From positions 51,378-115,377 of the forward strand of contig NZ_DLFW01000040.1 of NCBI RefSeq assembly GCF_002482385.1: a DNA stretch of 64,000 bases, in the 5' to 3' direction. Under the pieces are notes generated by a model that had not been told where the DNA came from, did no database searches, and worked only from the letters and a program-made list of their open reading frames with translations. This document shows, piece by piece, positions 8,506-17,956 of this stretch. Numbering within the stretch: position 1 is the stretch's first letter; the number at the start of each line of letters is the position of its first letter. The translations under genes and the position numbers were made by a program. This stretch comes from Dysgonomonas sp. UBA7710. Lineage in GTDB: Bacteria; Bacteroidota; Bacteroidia; Bacteroidales; Dysgonomonadaceae.

Positions 8506-10170
8506 TTAATATCCCGGGTTATTCGGCTTAAGATTTGGATTTATATCCATTTGCGACAATGGTACAGACCATAGATAATCACGGGTATTATTAAATTTAT
8601 ATTCTCCTGCACGCAGATAACCACCATCTATACTTGAGGAAGAGCCTCCAAACTTAAATCCATGAAGATATCCGCTGAGAACCTGGTCTCCTATCTTCCA
8701 ACGTTTAATATCGAACCAACGCAAACCTTCGAGAGCCAGCTCGACACGCCTTTCATTCCTGATAATGTCCTGCAACTCCTGCTTACTCTTCGCAGCAGGA
8801 TAATCCAGAGCAGCCGCAGTTGTATGCCCGGCCCGTGCACGGATAGGTTTAATAGTAAGTCCCCAATCTTCCGAACTGATTTTATCTAATTCGTTACAAG
8901 CTTCAGCATACATCAATAGTACATCAGCATAACGAAACATGATGATATTCGTACTGTTTTTCATATTCGCTCCCATGTTCCAGTCATAATACTTGCGTAC
9001 ATAATATCCGGTTTTGGTTTGCAGTTCCAACATTCCTTTATAAGAATCGCTTGTTCCTGAACCCAGTTTTGTTTTTATAATATTAATAGAGCCATCTTTA
9101 TTCAGCCACTCATAATTATCATACACTATTGTTCCCCACAAACGGGAATCTCTATTTACATACGGATTGTTTTCATCATAACCAGGATCTTTATCAGCAC
9201 CTTTTACCGGAAGCCCGTTCATTGTCAGATAAGAGTCTACCAGTTCCTGCGTAGGATTGTCTGCAGATATTTCTGCATATTTAGTAATTGGAGCCATGCC
9301 TTTCATATCGGTCCATGTCTTTAAATCCGGAACATATGTGATATCCAGAATAACTTCTCTATTATATTCCTCTTCAGGAGTAAAAAGCCTGAAATAGCTT
9401 TGTATAGGATTTTGCGGATATTCAAACAACTTGTATTGCCCATACTTATCCTGTTCTTTTATAAGGCGTCCTGCATATAATTTTACCTTTTCGTAATTGT
9501 TTTCGTAAAGATATGCACGTGCCTGAAAAGCGCATGCGGCACCGAGGGTTATACGTCCGTTTTCAGCAGCAGGAAGATTATCGACCTTAGGCAGATAGCC
9601 TCTGTTGAGAATATCTTCAAGTTCGGTATGTATAAACTCCATTACAGTCGCCTTTGACGTACGATTTATATCATAAGAATCTTCCAAAGAAAGCTCGGAG
9701 GTAAAGAATGGTATATCACCATAGTAATTGGTCATTCTAAAGTAGATGAAAGCCCTTATAAAACGTATTTCGTCGATCATCCTGTTCTTTGCATTTTCAC
9801 TTAAACCCGGTACTCGGTCTATATTTTTGAGGAATACATGGCATGTTTTAATTCCTCCGTAAGAATCCTTCCATTCATTTTTGAACAGATCTAAAGAGGG
9901 GGTAGCCTGACCTCTGCGTATAGTGCTGGGATCACTTGAACCATAGGTATGAACCATATTATCACTAAGGAATTCATCCCGCCACATTATGCCGGCATTG
10001 TACATTTGGTTGTATGCCATATTTACTACCAGCATAGCCTTGGACTCAGATGTCCAGTATTTAGCATCCGTAAATTTGTCGCGAGGTTCTCTGTCGAGGT
10101 CTTCACAAGAAGAGAAGAGCAAAATCCCTGCGAGTATGGTTGCGATATATAATAAATTTCTCATATTCAT
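8506..10170 (-). CDS. SusD/RagB-family outer-membrane glycan-binding lipoprotein (mannan PUL)
   Basis: A 554-residue SusD homologue. The lipobox Cys22 (LLFSSC) is followed by EDLDREPRDKFTD, the usual SusD beginning. Helical TPR-like segments follow (RFIRAFIYFRMTNYYGDIPF near residue 135, a standard SusD signature). The C-terminal part has RYADVLLMYAEACNEL, NERRVELALEGLRWFDIKRW and a terminal NPGY. SusD lids the SusC barrel and binds the incoming oligosaccharide. The gene begins only 8 bases after the susC stop, a tight translational arrangement typical of susCD pairs. A start two codons later (second Met) is equally possible. Confidence 0.95.
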   Translation of the reverse strand: MNMRNLLYIATILAGILLFSSCEDLDREPRDKFTDAKYWTSESKAMLVVNMAYNQMYNAGIMWRDEFLSDNMVHTYGSSDPSTIRRGQATPSLDLFKNEWKDSYGGIKTCHVFLKNIDRVPGLSENAKNRMIDEIRFIRAFIYFRMTNYYGDIPFFTSELSLEDSYDINRTSKATVMEFIHTELEDILNRGYLPKVDNLPAAENGRITLGAACAFQARAYLYENNYEKVKLYAGRLIKEQDKYGQYKLFEYPQNPIQSYFRLFTPEEEYNREVILDITYVPDLKTWTDMKGMAPITKYAEISADNPTQELVDSYLTMNGLPVKGADKDPGYDENNPYVNRDSRLWGTIVYDNYEWLNKDGSINIIKTKLGSGTSDSYKGMLELQTKTGYYVRKYYDWNMGANMKNSTNIIMFRYADVLLMYAEACNELDKISSEDWGLTIKPIRARAGHTTAAALDYPAAKSKQELQDIIRNERRVELALEGLRWFDIKRWKIGDQVLSGYLHGFKFGGSSSSIDGGYLRAGEYKFNNTRDYLWSVPLSQMDINPNLKPNNPGY

Positions 10171-10178
10171 ATACTTAT

Positions 10179-13100
10179 TTAAAATTCGATGTCAATACCA
10201 AATCCGTAATATTTAAGAGTAGGATAATTCCGTCCACTGTTTGTTCCACTTCGTCCCATGTTATTGTCATACTCTGATGATTCGGGATCAATGAACGAAT
10301 TTTTTGACAGTGTGAATAAATTCTGAGCATTTACATAAGCCCTGGCTCTACCTAGTCCTATCTTTTGTACGATTTTCTTAGGAATAGTATATCCCACCTG
10401 GATATTTTTCAGACGAAGGTATTTTCCATCCAGAATAAAAATATCAGAACCACGTTTCCAGTTATTTGCAAAAGAATCGGAAGAATCGTCTGTCAAACGT
10501 GGATATTTGGCATCGGTATTTGCTGTAGACCAGGTATCGAGTTGGTGCTTATACATTACCGGATACCAGGCACCACTATGAAACGGTACATAGATATCAC
10601 CGCGAAGCGCTTGCTTACGCTGGCCCACACCTTGTATCAGCATCGACAGGTCGAATCCTTTATAATCAACATTGTAGGTAAACCCAAAAGAATAGTGAGG
10701 GAAACCATCACCCAAATAAAAACGGTCATCGTCATTTATTATACCATCGCCGTTGCGGTCAACAAATTTCAGGTCACCCGGCTGGATATTTTTTACATTA
10801 TCAGGGATGGCCGAATTTTTAATTTCATCATAGCTTTGGAAAAATCCATCCGTTTTTAATCCATAATATGCTCCTAAAGGCAAGCCTGCACGTGTAATAT
10901 ATCCTACATTGCTATCGACTGTCTCAATCTGCTCTTGCGGTATATCAGTAACTTTGTTTTTTGAATTTGCTATATTGAATGAAAAATTATGATTGAAACC
11001 TGCTGCACTTAATCTGTAATTCAGGGTAACTTCCCATCCGCGGTTTATCATTGACCCGATATTGACACGTTCCAATTCTGTACCATAGACACTTGGAGTT
11101 ATCGGCTTATCCAGCATATCAGTTGTTTTCTGATCGAAATAATCCAGATTAACGGTCAAAGAATTTTTTAAGAATGTGAAGTCAGCTCCAATATTGAACG
11201 TTTTCACTTTTTCCCATTTCAAGTCAGGACTAGCTTCTACAAATCCGGTTCCCGATACGGCAGAGTTATTGAATCCGGCACTGTTCGTATAAGCTGTATA
11301 TGTTGTAAAATACAGATAGTCCGGTATTTCCTGATTACCAAGGATACCCCATGAACCACGAATCTTGAGATCTCCTATCTTGTCACGATAAAAGTCCATA
11401 AACGATTCTTCAGATGGACGCCAACCTAATGAGACAGAAGGGAATGTTCCCCACCGGTTATCTTTAGGGAAGCGGCTTGAGCCGTCGGTACGTACAGTTG
11501 CTTCTGCATAATATTTATCTGCATAATTGTAATTTACACGGCCGAAAACAGATTGGATTACACGTTCGGTAGTATTGTTCACCTCTGTTCTGCTTTCATT
11601 AAATATTGTTTGCGTCTCCCCTTCTGAAATAGGTATTCCCAAGTCTATATCGGTATATTTTGTTTTTACATCTATACCCTTGTTATTCAAAAATTCCTGG
11701 GAGACTCCGGCCATTGCTGAGAGAGTATGTTTTCCAAACTGCTTATTATAATCGAGTAGAAACTGTGTATTTATAAATGTCCCTTTAAATGAATAATTTT
11801 CCGTGTCACGATCTGTATTTTCAGTTCTCGCAATTTCTGAACTATTCTGTTTATAAAGATTATATTGGAGCCTGCGTATAAAACGGGAATTAGACGTCAG
11901 GTCGAAACCGAATACTCCTCTGGCTTTAAGATTGTCGATTATCTTAAAGTCTAAACTAAGACCTAGATTCATTAAGTCGTTATTATGCTTATTATAGCCC
12001 CCCAATTCGAGTGCAGCAGCAGAATTTGTACTAATAGAACTTTGAATATATCTTCCCGATGCATCTCTTGGTGTATTGTAATAATATTTCGGTGTACGGG
12101 CTGCATCAGCGATTTTGAAACCGGCATTCGCTTCATCCCCCTTTATATCGTTTCTTGTATACCCTAATATTACATTGAGTTTCATTCGCTTATACTCAGT
12201 CGTGAGATTGGTGCGTAAATTATATCTTTTGATACCATAATCGGGGCCTATGAAGTTGCTACCCTGATTGTAATATCCACCGGAAACCATATACGTTGAG
12301 TTAGTTGTTCCACCAGAAACGCTGACATTGTAGGATTGCTGAAGGGCTGTTTTGAAAATATAATCCATCATCCATTCAGCATCATCATGATCTTTCAGGT
12401 CTTGAATCTGCTGAGGGCTGTATGCCAGGCTGTTTCCTCCGTTTGCTAATGCTACATTCATCATCGTCGCGTTCTGCCAGCCATCGAGAGGTGTATACAA
12501 AATATTAGGAGATTCGAAACCTACCGATCCGCTAAAGCGAACTGTCGGCTTTGCATTTTTTTCTCCTTGTTTAGTTGTAATCAAAATAACACCACTAGCC
12601 GAACGTGATCCATAGATAGCTGTACTACCAGCATCTTTGAGTACAGATATATTTGCTACATCGGCAGGATTCAGCTTGTTCATATTATCGATATCAGTGA
12701 TCATACCGTCGATAACAACCAAAGGAGTATTATTTGTCTTCGTTTTAACCCCGCGAATATTTATATTCATTGTATTTTCATTCGGGTTCATACTCCGTTG
12801 CTGGATTACAAGATTGGGTGACGCTCCTTGCAATGCCTGTGCCAGATTAGCAACAGGACGATTTTCTATCGCTTTGGAAGTTATCTGGTCAACAGCTCCT
12901 ACAACGTGTCTGCGTGTAGTAGTTCCATAACCGATAACAATTACCTCATCAAGCATTTTGGTATCTTCTTCCATTATAATATTGAAGAATGAAGTACTCC
13001 CGGCTTTTACTTCCTGGGTAAGGAATCCAACATAAGAAAATACCAGAATATCGTTTTCATTACAATTGATAGTAAAACCACCATCGATATCAGTTACCGT

Positions 13101-13307
13101 TCCATTAGTTGTACCTTTTACAGTCACACTTACCCCTATCAAGGGCTCTCCTGCACCATCTTTGATAATACCTTTTACGGCTGCTTGTATTGATGGCGGA
13201 GTAACTAAATTATCAGTTTGTTTTGCATACACTCCTTCTGTGGTAAGAGACAGAATGAATGCCAGCAGCAAACTAAAAATCAAAGATTCACACTTTTTGC
13301 AAGTCAT
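10179..13307 (-). CDS. SusC/RagA-family TonB-dependent outer-membrane transporter (mannan PUL)
   Basis: The 1042-residue product begins with a signal peptide, then a carboxypeptidase-regulatory-like domain (AAVKGIIKDGAGEPLIGVSV, about residues 43-115). A TonB-box-like linker (DEVIVIGYG) leads into the plug domain with NINIRGV, PLVVIDGM and VLKDAGSTAIYGSRSASGVI. The rest is a beta barrel ending in an aromatic residue (GIDIEF). These are the standard SusC features. With SusD it forms the TonB-driven pedal-bin importer for long oligosaccharides. It is the promoter-proximal gene of the mannan operon, and a TAnnTTTG element lies about 190 bases upstream. The glycan specificity is inferred from the enzymes encoded downstream. 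Confidence 0.96.
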   Translation of the reverse strand: MTCKKCESLIFSLLLAFILSLTTEGVYAKQTDNLVTPPSIQAAVKGIIKDGAGEPLIGVSVTVKGTTNGTVTDIDGGFTINCNENDILVFSYVGFLTQEVKAGSTSFFNIIMEEDTKMLDEVIVIGYGTTTRRHVVGAVDQITSKAIENRPVANLAQALQGASPNLVIQQRSMNPNENTMNINIRGVKTKTNNTPLVVIDGMITDIDNMNKLNPADVANISVLKDAGSTAIYGSRSASGVILITTKQGEKNAKPTVRFSGSVGFESPNILYTPLDGWQNATMMNVALANGGNSLAYSPQQIQDLKDHDDAEWMMDYIFKTALQQSYNVSVSGGTTNSTYMVSGGYYNQGSNFIGPDYGIKRYNLRTNLTTEYKRMKLNVILGYTRNDIKGDEANAGFKIADAARTPKYYYNTPRDASGRYIQSSISTNSAAALELGGYNKHNNDLMNLGLSLDFKIIDNLKARGVFGFDLTSNSRFIRRLQYNLYKQNSSEIARTENTDRDTENYSFKGTFINTQFLLDYNKQFGKHTLSAMAGVSQEFLNNKGIDVKTKYTDIDLGIPISEGETQTIFNESRTEVNNTTERVIQSVFGRVNYNYADKYYAEATVRTDGSSRFPKDNRWGTFPSVSLGWRPSEESFMDFYRDKIGDLKIRGSWGILGNQEIPDYLYFTTYTAYTNSAGFNNSAVSGTGFVEASPDLKWEKVKTFNIGADFTFLKNSLTVNLDYFDQKTTDMLDKPITPSVYGTELERVNIGSMINRGWEVTLNYRLSAAGFNHNFSFNIANSKNKVTDIPQEQIETVDSNVGYITRAGLPLGAYYGLKTDGFFQSYDEIKNSAIPDNVKNIQPGDLKFVDRNGDGIINDDDRFYLGDGFPHYSFGFTYNVDYKGFDLSMLIQGVGQRKQALRGDIYVPFHSGAWYPVMYKHQLDTWSTANTDAKYPRLTDDSSDSFANNWKRGSDIFILDGKYLRLKNIQVGYTIPKKIVQKIGLGRARAYVNAQNLFTLSKNSFIDPESSEYDNNMGRSGTNSGRNYPTLKYYGFGIDIEF

Positions 13308-13498
13308 ACATGTTTGATTTAATTAATTATTCGATAAAATATTAGATTTAGTAAATAGATAAGATTATCGCTGAGTAAACGATAAGAAAAAAACAGGTCA
13401 ACTCGAACTTTCTTTTTCCATAAATATTAGCATTTTATGATTATTAGATTAATGTGCTTATTAAAAGTTTATCTTGATCTTTTAAACTTTAATTAACA

Positions 13499-13506
13499 CA
13501 AAAATA
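13499..13506 (-). promoter_or_regulatory. Putative -7 element for the mannan susC operon
   Basis: Read on the minus strand this is TATTTTTG, matching the Bacteroidota -7 consensus TAnnTTTG. It lies about 190 bases upstream of the susC start, giving a long leader as is common for susC genes. No matching TTTG -33 box is seen 19-21 bases upstream, so it would need an activator or be a chance match. Confidence 0.4.
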
Positions 13507-13528
13507 GACTCGATAACTTTTTTCTTTA

Positions 13529-13605
13529 TACGAATTTGCGACATAAAAATATCTGAAACTGCTTCGGTATTTGATTCGTACTTTTTAGTCTTAAATTCGT
13601 ACTTT
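13529..13605. promoter_or_regulatory. Spaced repeat cluster, candidate HTCS operator
   Basis: The 11-mer ATTCGTACTTT occurs twice as perfect direct repeats at 13574-13584 and 13595-13605, exactly 21 bases (two helical turns) apart. The complement of its first seven bases, TACGAAT, appears at 13529-13535. AraC-type DNA-binding domains such as the one ending the adjacent HTCS usually bind direct repeats spaced near whole helical turns. The cluster lies just upstream of the putative susC -7 element, where an activator would sit. Confidence 0.45.
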
Positions 13606-13675
13606 CCTCAATGTTAAAGCATTTGGAGACAATTTCTATATATCTTTTTTATATCAAACAATATCTAAAAAGTAC

Positions 13676-13683
13676 TATATTTG
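13676..13683 (+). promoter_or_regulatory. Putative -7 element for the mannan HTCS gene
   Basis: TATATTTG is a perfect TAnnTTTG match, 76 bases upstream of the preferred HTCS start codon. No clear -33 TTTG box is present at the expected spacing. Confidence 0.45.
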
Positions 13684-13759
13684 TAGCACTTTGTTATCTC
13701 ACTATTCAATATTCCACTCTTACGTTTAATTGTGGAATAACTCTAAAAAAGCCAACACC

Positions 13760-16700
13760 ATGAAATACAGCTCACAACTAAACAGGCTTGTGTTATTTAC
13801 AATCTCAATAATTTTATCCAACTCTATATGTGCTTATAGCCTCCGGCAATATTCAAGTAAAAACGGGCTTTCCAATAGCGCGATATTATCAATGTATCAG
13901 GATAAAGAAGGCCTCATGTGGTTTGGTTCTTGTGAAGGATTAAATATGTTTGATGGTTTAAGGTTCCAGGTCTTTATGCCCTCGAATGAGGAGAATATCC
14001 TGTCCGGAAATATAATTGAAAGTATTCTTGAGGCAGAGGACAATACGCTGTGGATACAGACAAATTATGGATTAGACCGTTTGGACAAGCAGCTCAAGAC
14101 AGTCCGTACCTTTAAGGAATTTAAGGGTAAAAACTGGGTTATCAAAAATACGGCAAACGATATTTTTGTTGTAAAGAACGATAATTACCTTTACTATTAT
14201 GTCGCAAAAGAAAATAAATTCCATAACATATACATAGAGAATCTGGTATTCGATGATATTCTGCAAATTGTTATTGATAAAGGAAATACCTTATGGATTT
14301 TCATGAAAAACGGTAAATATTTCAGTTATGGCGTTCATTTGGATGAGAATAAGGAACTAACCCTGACCAAAAAGAATTATTTTACCAATAAAGAAAATAT
14401 TATCTGGTGTTTTTATGAGGATGGTATCTTCTATTTTGTAGATGACACCTATGCACTATATGAATTTGATCCTATTTCGAAGAATAAATACTATATACAT
14501 GACATATCTGCCGAGGTGGTCAAATATGGAGATATATCATCTATCATCAAATATAAGGATAACTATTTCATCGGGTTTAAGAATAGCGGCTTGATTATAC
14601 TGCAACATATGCCAGAACAAAAAAAGCGTTTCTCTATATATGAAGTAGATATAAAATCGGGTATTTTTTGCCTGATGAAAGATAAATATCAGGATATTGT
14701 GTGGGTCGGGACCGATGGGCAGGGAGTATATATGTATTATACCGATTCGTATACAATAAAGGCGACATTGTTCCGGGATCTTCCTCATAATATAAACAAT
14801 CCCATAAGAACATTCTTTCTCGATGATAAGAATACATTATGGATTGGAACAAAAGGGGACGGTATCCTTTCTCTTGGCGGTTATGATATTGCAACAAGCA
14901 GCCAGGCTACATCGGCTCAATTTCAGACAATTAATAGTCAACTGAAAGATAATTCGGTTTATACAATAGTTCCCAGTAAAAAAAATATCTTATGGATAGG
15001 AAGCGAAAAAGGAATAAATTATTATTCATATAAGGATAAAAAAATCAAGAATATAGATGTCTCCATAGACGGAAAGCCTGTACAATATGTTCATTCGATA
15101 TGCGAATTTAACGACTCCACACTTTGGATAGCCACAGTAGGTGAAGGTATTGTAAAAGCGCGTTTGGGCGGAGACAATGACAATCCCGTAATAAGTAATG
15201 AAAAATTGTTTTTGTTTGATGAGGGCAAATTTTCTTCAAACTACTTTTTTACGACATATAAAGAAAACGATTCTGTTATCTGGTTTGGAAACAGAGGATA
15301 CGGCGCTTACAGGATTAATAATTATACTGAAGATATTGAAACTTTCACCTTTGACCAAAACGATAGAAATCAGACGTTAAATGATATTTTTTCAATTCTG
15401 AAAAACAAAGACGGCTATTGGTTTGGAACAAGTTACGGACTAGCGCGGATGTATGATGACGGAAAAAAACAAACTTTTGATAAAGAGAACGGATTTCCTA
15501 ATAACGCTATTCATGGTATCCTCCAGGATTATTATAACAACCTATGGCTAAGCACAAATCAGGGGCTTATCAAATTTAATATAGCACAAAATACATTTCA
15601 GACATACCGGCAACATAACGAACTGGAAGTGACTGAATTCAGTGATGGCGCTTACTTTAAGCACGAAAACACAGGTGTCTTATTTTTTGGCGGCATTAAT
15701 GGATTTATAACAATTATCGCCAATGAACTAGCAAAAGAGGATTATAGTCCGCCTATACAGTTCAATGGTTTATCCATATTCGGTAAAGAGAATAATATAT
15801 TCGACTTTTTAGAAATAAACAATGAGGATAAAACGCTGAAACTAAATTACAGGCAAAATTTCTTTTCTGTATCTTTTACTGCTGTGGACTATATACATGG
15901 CAACGATTATACTTACTTCTATAAACTGGACGAATTGAGTACGGACTGGATTGATAACGGCACTTCCAATACAGCAGCATTTACGAATATTTCTCCGGGT
16001 AAGTATACTTTGTTGGTGAAGTACAGGAATAATATAACCGGAAAGGAAAGCCCTGTACAATCTTTATTTATAGATATACTCCCTCCCTGGTATCTCACCA
16101 ACATGGCTTATCTGGTATATGCCATCCTCTCCCTTTTCATCCTGTTCATTATCATACGGTTCTCTATCAAATGGTATAAGATGAAAAAGGATAACATTAT
16201 AGAAAGGCTGAACCGTCAGCAACGGGAAGAAATTTATGAATCCAAACTTCGCTTCTTTACTAATATTACGCACGAACTATGTACTCCTCTGACACTGATA
16301 TACGGCCCGTGCGAAAAGATACTTTCATATAAAAATACAGATAATTATATAAACAAATATGCAACCCTTATTCAGCACAATGCCGAAAAACTAAATGGCC
16401 TGATTTCCGAGCTCATCGAATTCAGACGATTGGAAACAGGTAATAAGACCCTTGAAATAAGGAATCTTTCCGTATCGGAGTTAACCCGTAATATAACAGA
16501 TTCGTTTACAGAACTAGCTGAAGCTAAAGGCTTCGAATATGAAGTCAGCATTGAAGAAAATGTTTTGTGGAACACCGATCCGGGTTGCTTATCCAAGGTT
16601 GTAACCAACCTTATTTCAAATGCTTTTAAATATACATCCGATAATGGGAAAATAGGTTTTGAGCTATTTGTCAAAGGGGGAAAACTTAATATTGCAGTCT

Positions 16701-17842
16701 CAAATACAGGAAAAGGTATTAAGAAAGAAGATATAGCCAAGATTTTTGACCGCTATACAATTCTTGACAATTTTGAAGGACTGAATAAGAATAAAGTGTC
16801 TCCAAGAAATGGTTTGGGGCTGGCGATTTGCCATAATATGGTAAAATTACTTGAAGGTGAGATAAATGTATCCAGCACTCCTAATGAAGTGACCGTATTT
16901 ACTGTAACTCTTCCTGTTGTGGAAGTTACTGACGACTCACCGGTTTACGACAGTACAGAGCTGAGCCTTATAGAAGAAACCCTGCCTGTTAATCCGGAAA
17001 ATTCACCCATACCGGATGATTACATACTGCCCGGATATGATAAAGAAAAGAAAACAATAATGATTGTAGACGATGATCCGTCTATGCTGTGGTTTGTAAC
17101 GGAGATTTTTATAGAACAGTACAATGTAATACCTATAAACGATGCGAAGGAAGTAATACCTTGCCTGAAAAAGAGCCTTCCCGATCTTATAATTTCGGAT
17201 ATAATGATGCCTGATATCGACGGATTGTCACTAACAGCCTCAATAAAGGCGGATAAACTCCAAAACCATATTCCTTTAATTCTTTTGTCGGCTAAAAATA
17301 CCGAGGAAGACCAGATCAGAGGGATTGATTCGGGAGCTGAAGTGTATATCACCAAGCCATTCAATGTAAAGTATCTGGAAAAAGTGGTCGAACGGTTAAT
17401 TAAAAGAAAAGAAGATTTACAGCAGTATTTCTCTTCGGCTTTAAGCTCTTTTGAAGTAAGTGAAGGGAAACTTACGCATGAGGAAGACCGAAGATTCATG
17501 GAAAAAGTCTATGAAATAATAGAAACGAATATTGCAAATCCGGATCTTTCTGTAGAGACTATCAGTTCTTCCTTAGGATATAGCACCCGCCAGTTTTATC
17601 GGAGACTAAAAGATATTACTCCCAAAAAAACAGTCGATATAATTAAGGAATATAAACTGGATGTGGTAAAAAGGTTGTTGATCAGTACAAATTTATCTGT
17701 TGATGAAATTATGGATAAAACAGGCTTCGTAAATAGAGGAAACTTTTTCAAGATATTTTTTCAGAAGTTTGAAACAACACCTAAAAAATACAGGGAAGAA
17801 GTCCGTAAGAATGCAGGAAAATCTACAGACGCCCCTTTATAA
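13760..17842 (+). CDS. Hybrid two-component system regulator (HTCS) of the mannan PUL
   Basis: A single 1360-residue protein combining sensor, kinase, receiver and DNA-binding parts. After a signal peptide (ISIILSNSICA) comes a periplasmic sensor of repeated beta-propeller blades, with motifs such as GLMWFGSCEGLNMFD and LWIGTKGDGIL. A Y_Y_Y domain follows at about residues 690-775, then a transmembrane helix near 780-802. The histidine kinase has ITHELCTPL with His838 and an ATPase N-box NLISNAFKY; the receiver has DIMMPDIDG with phospho-acceptor Asp1147. A C-terminal AraC-type helix-turn-helix occupies about residues 1250-1355. HTCS proteins bind an oligosaccharide breakdown product and activate their PUL. 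The start is placed at ATG 13760, where the signal peptide begins, rather than at an in-frame TTG ten codons earlier. Confidence 0.95.
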   Translation: MKYSSQLNRLVLFTISIILSNSICAYSLRQYSSKNGLSNSAILSMYQDKEGLMWFGSCEGLNMFDGLRFQVFMPSNEENILSGNIIESILEAEDNTLWIQTNYGLDRLDKQLKTVRTFKEFKGKNWVIKNTANDIFVVKNDNYLYYYVAKENKFHNIYIENLVFDDILQIVIDKGNTLWIFMKNGKYFSYGVHLDENKELTLTKKNYFTNKENIIWCFYEDGIFYFVDDTYALYEFDPISKNKYYIHDISAEVVKYGDISSIIKYKDNYFIGFKNSGLIILQHMPEQKKRFSIYEVDIKSGIFCLMKDKYQDIVWVGTDGQGVYMYYTDSYTIKATLFRDLPHNINNPIRTFFLDDKNTLWIGTKGDGILSLGGYDIATSSQATSAQFQTINSQLKDNSVYTIVPSKKNILWIGSEKGINYYSYKDKKIKNIDVSIDGKPVQYVHSICEFNDSTLWIATVGEGIVKARLGGDNDNPVISNEKLFLFDEGKFSSNYFFTTYKENDSVIWFGNRGYGAYRINNYTEDIETFTFDQNDRNQTLNDIFSILKNKDGYWFGTSYGLARMYDDGKKQTFDKENGFPNNAIHGILQDYYNNLWLSTNQGLIKFNIAQNTFQTYRQHNELEVTEFSDGAYFKHENTGVLFFGGINGFITIIANELAKEDYSPPIQFNGLSIFGKENNIFDFLEINNEDKTLKLNYRQNFFSVSFTAVDYIHGNDYTYFYKLDELSTDWIDNGTSNTAAFTNISPGKYTLLVKYRNNITGKESPVQSLFIDILPPWYLTNMAYLVYAILSLFILFIIIRFSIKWYKMKKDNIIERLNRQQREEIYESKLRFFTNITHELCTPLTLIYGPCEKILSYKNTDNYINKYATLIQHNAEKLNGLISELIEFRRLETGNKTLEIRNLSVSELTRNITDSFTELAEAKGFEYEVSIEENVLWNTDPGCLSKVVTNLISNAFKYTSDNGKIGFELFVKGGKLNIAVSNTGKGIKKEDIAKIFDRYTILDNFEGLNKNKVSPRNGLGLAICHNMVKLLEGEINVSSTPNEVTVFTVTLPVVEVTDDSPVYDSTELSLIEETLPVNPENSPIPDDYILPGYDKEKKTIMIVDDDPSMLWFVTEIFIEQYNVIPINDAKEVIPCLKKSLPDLIISDIMMPDIDGLSLTASIKADKLQNHIPLILLSAKNTEEDQIRGIDSGAEVYITKPFNVKYLEKVVERLIKRKEDLQQYFSSALSSFEVSEGKLTHEEDRRFMEKVYEIIETNIANPDLSVETISSSLGYSTRQFYRRLKDITPKKTVDIIKEYKLDVVKRLLISTNLSVDEIMDKTGFVNRGNFFKIFFQKFETTPKKYREEVRKNAGKSTDAPL

Positions 17843-17956
17843 ATTATTGTTCACATCTATATGCATTAATAAGTATATAGATGAGATAATCTGTATATTT
17901 ACCGTAGGCTCTAATTATTCTACGAAGTTCAAATCTCTAAATCTTAAACTAATCTA
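17843..17956. terminator. Convergent intergenic hairpin between the two HTCS genes
   Basis: A perfect 9-base inverted repeat, CATCTATAT at 17854-17862 and ATATAGATG at 17875-17883, lies just after the mannan HTCS stop. A smaller one (CGTAG/CTACG, 17903-17924) follows. The stems are AT-rich and lack a strong U-tract, so a bidirectional termination role is plausible but weakly supported. Confidence 0.35.

Larger units (their letters stand above)
13308..13759. other. Divergent control region between mannan susC and its HTCS
   Basis: About 450 AT-rich bases with no credible gene separate susC (minus) from the regulator (plus). It contains a minus-strand and a plus-strand TAnnTTTG element and a cluster of ATTCGTAC-type repeats, listed separately. 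It is the natural place for the regulator to act on the operon. Confidence 0.7.

Noticed and set aside
10365..10859. 164-codon plus-strand open frame inside susC
   Set aside because: It is antisense to a well-supported SusC barrel, with no family features; a shadow frame.
13730..13759. TTG start for the mannan HTCS at 13730
   Set aside because: ATG 13760 directly opens the signal peptide, and the ten upstream residues add nothing recognisable.
17020..17499. 159-codon minus-strand frame in the HTCS receiver region
   Set aside because: It is Ser-rich antisense of conserved kinase/receiver codons.
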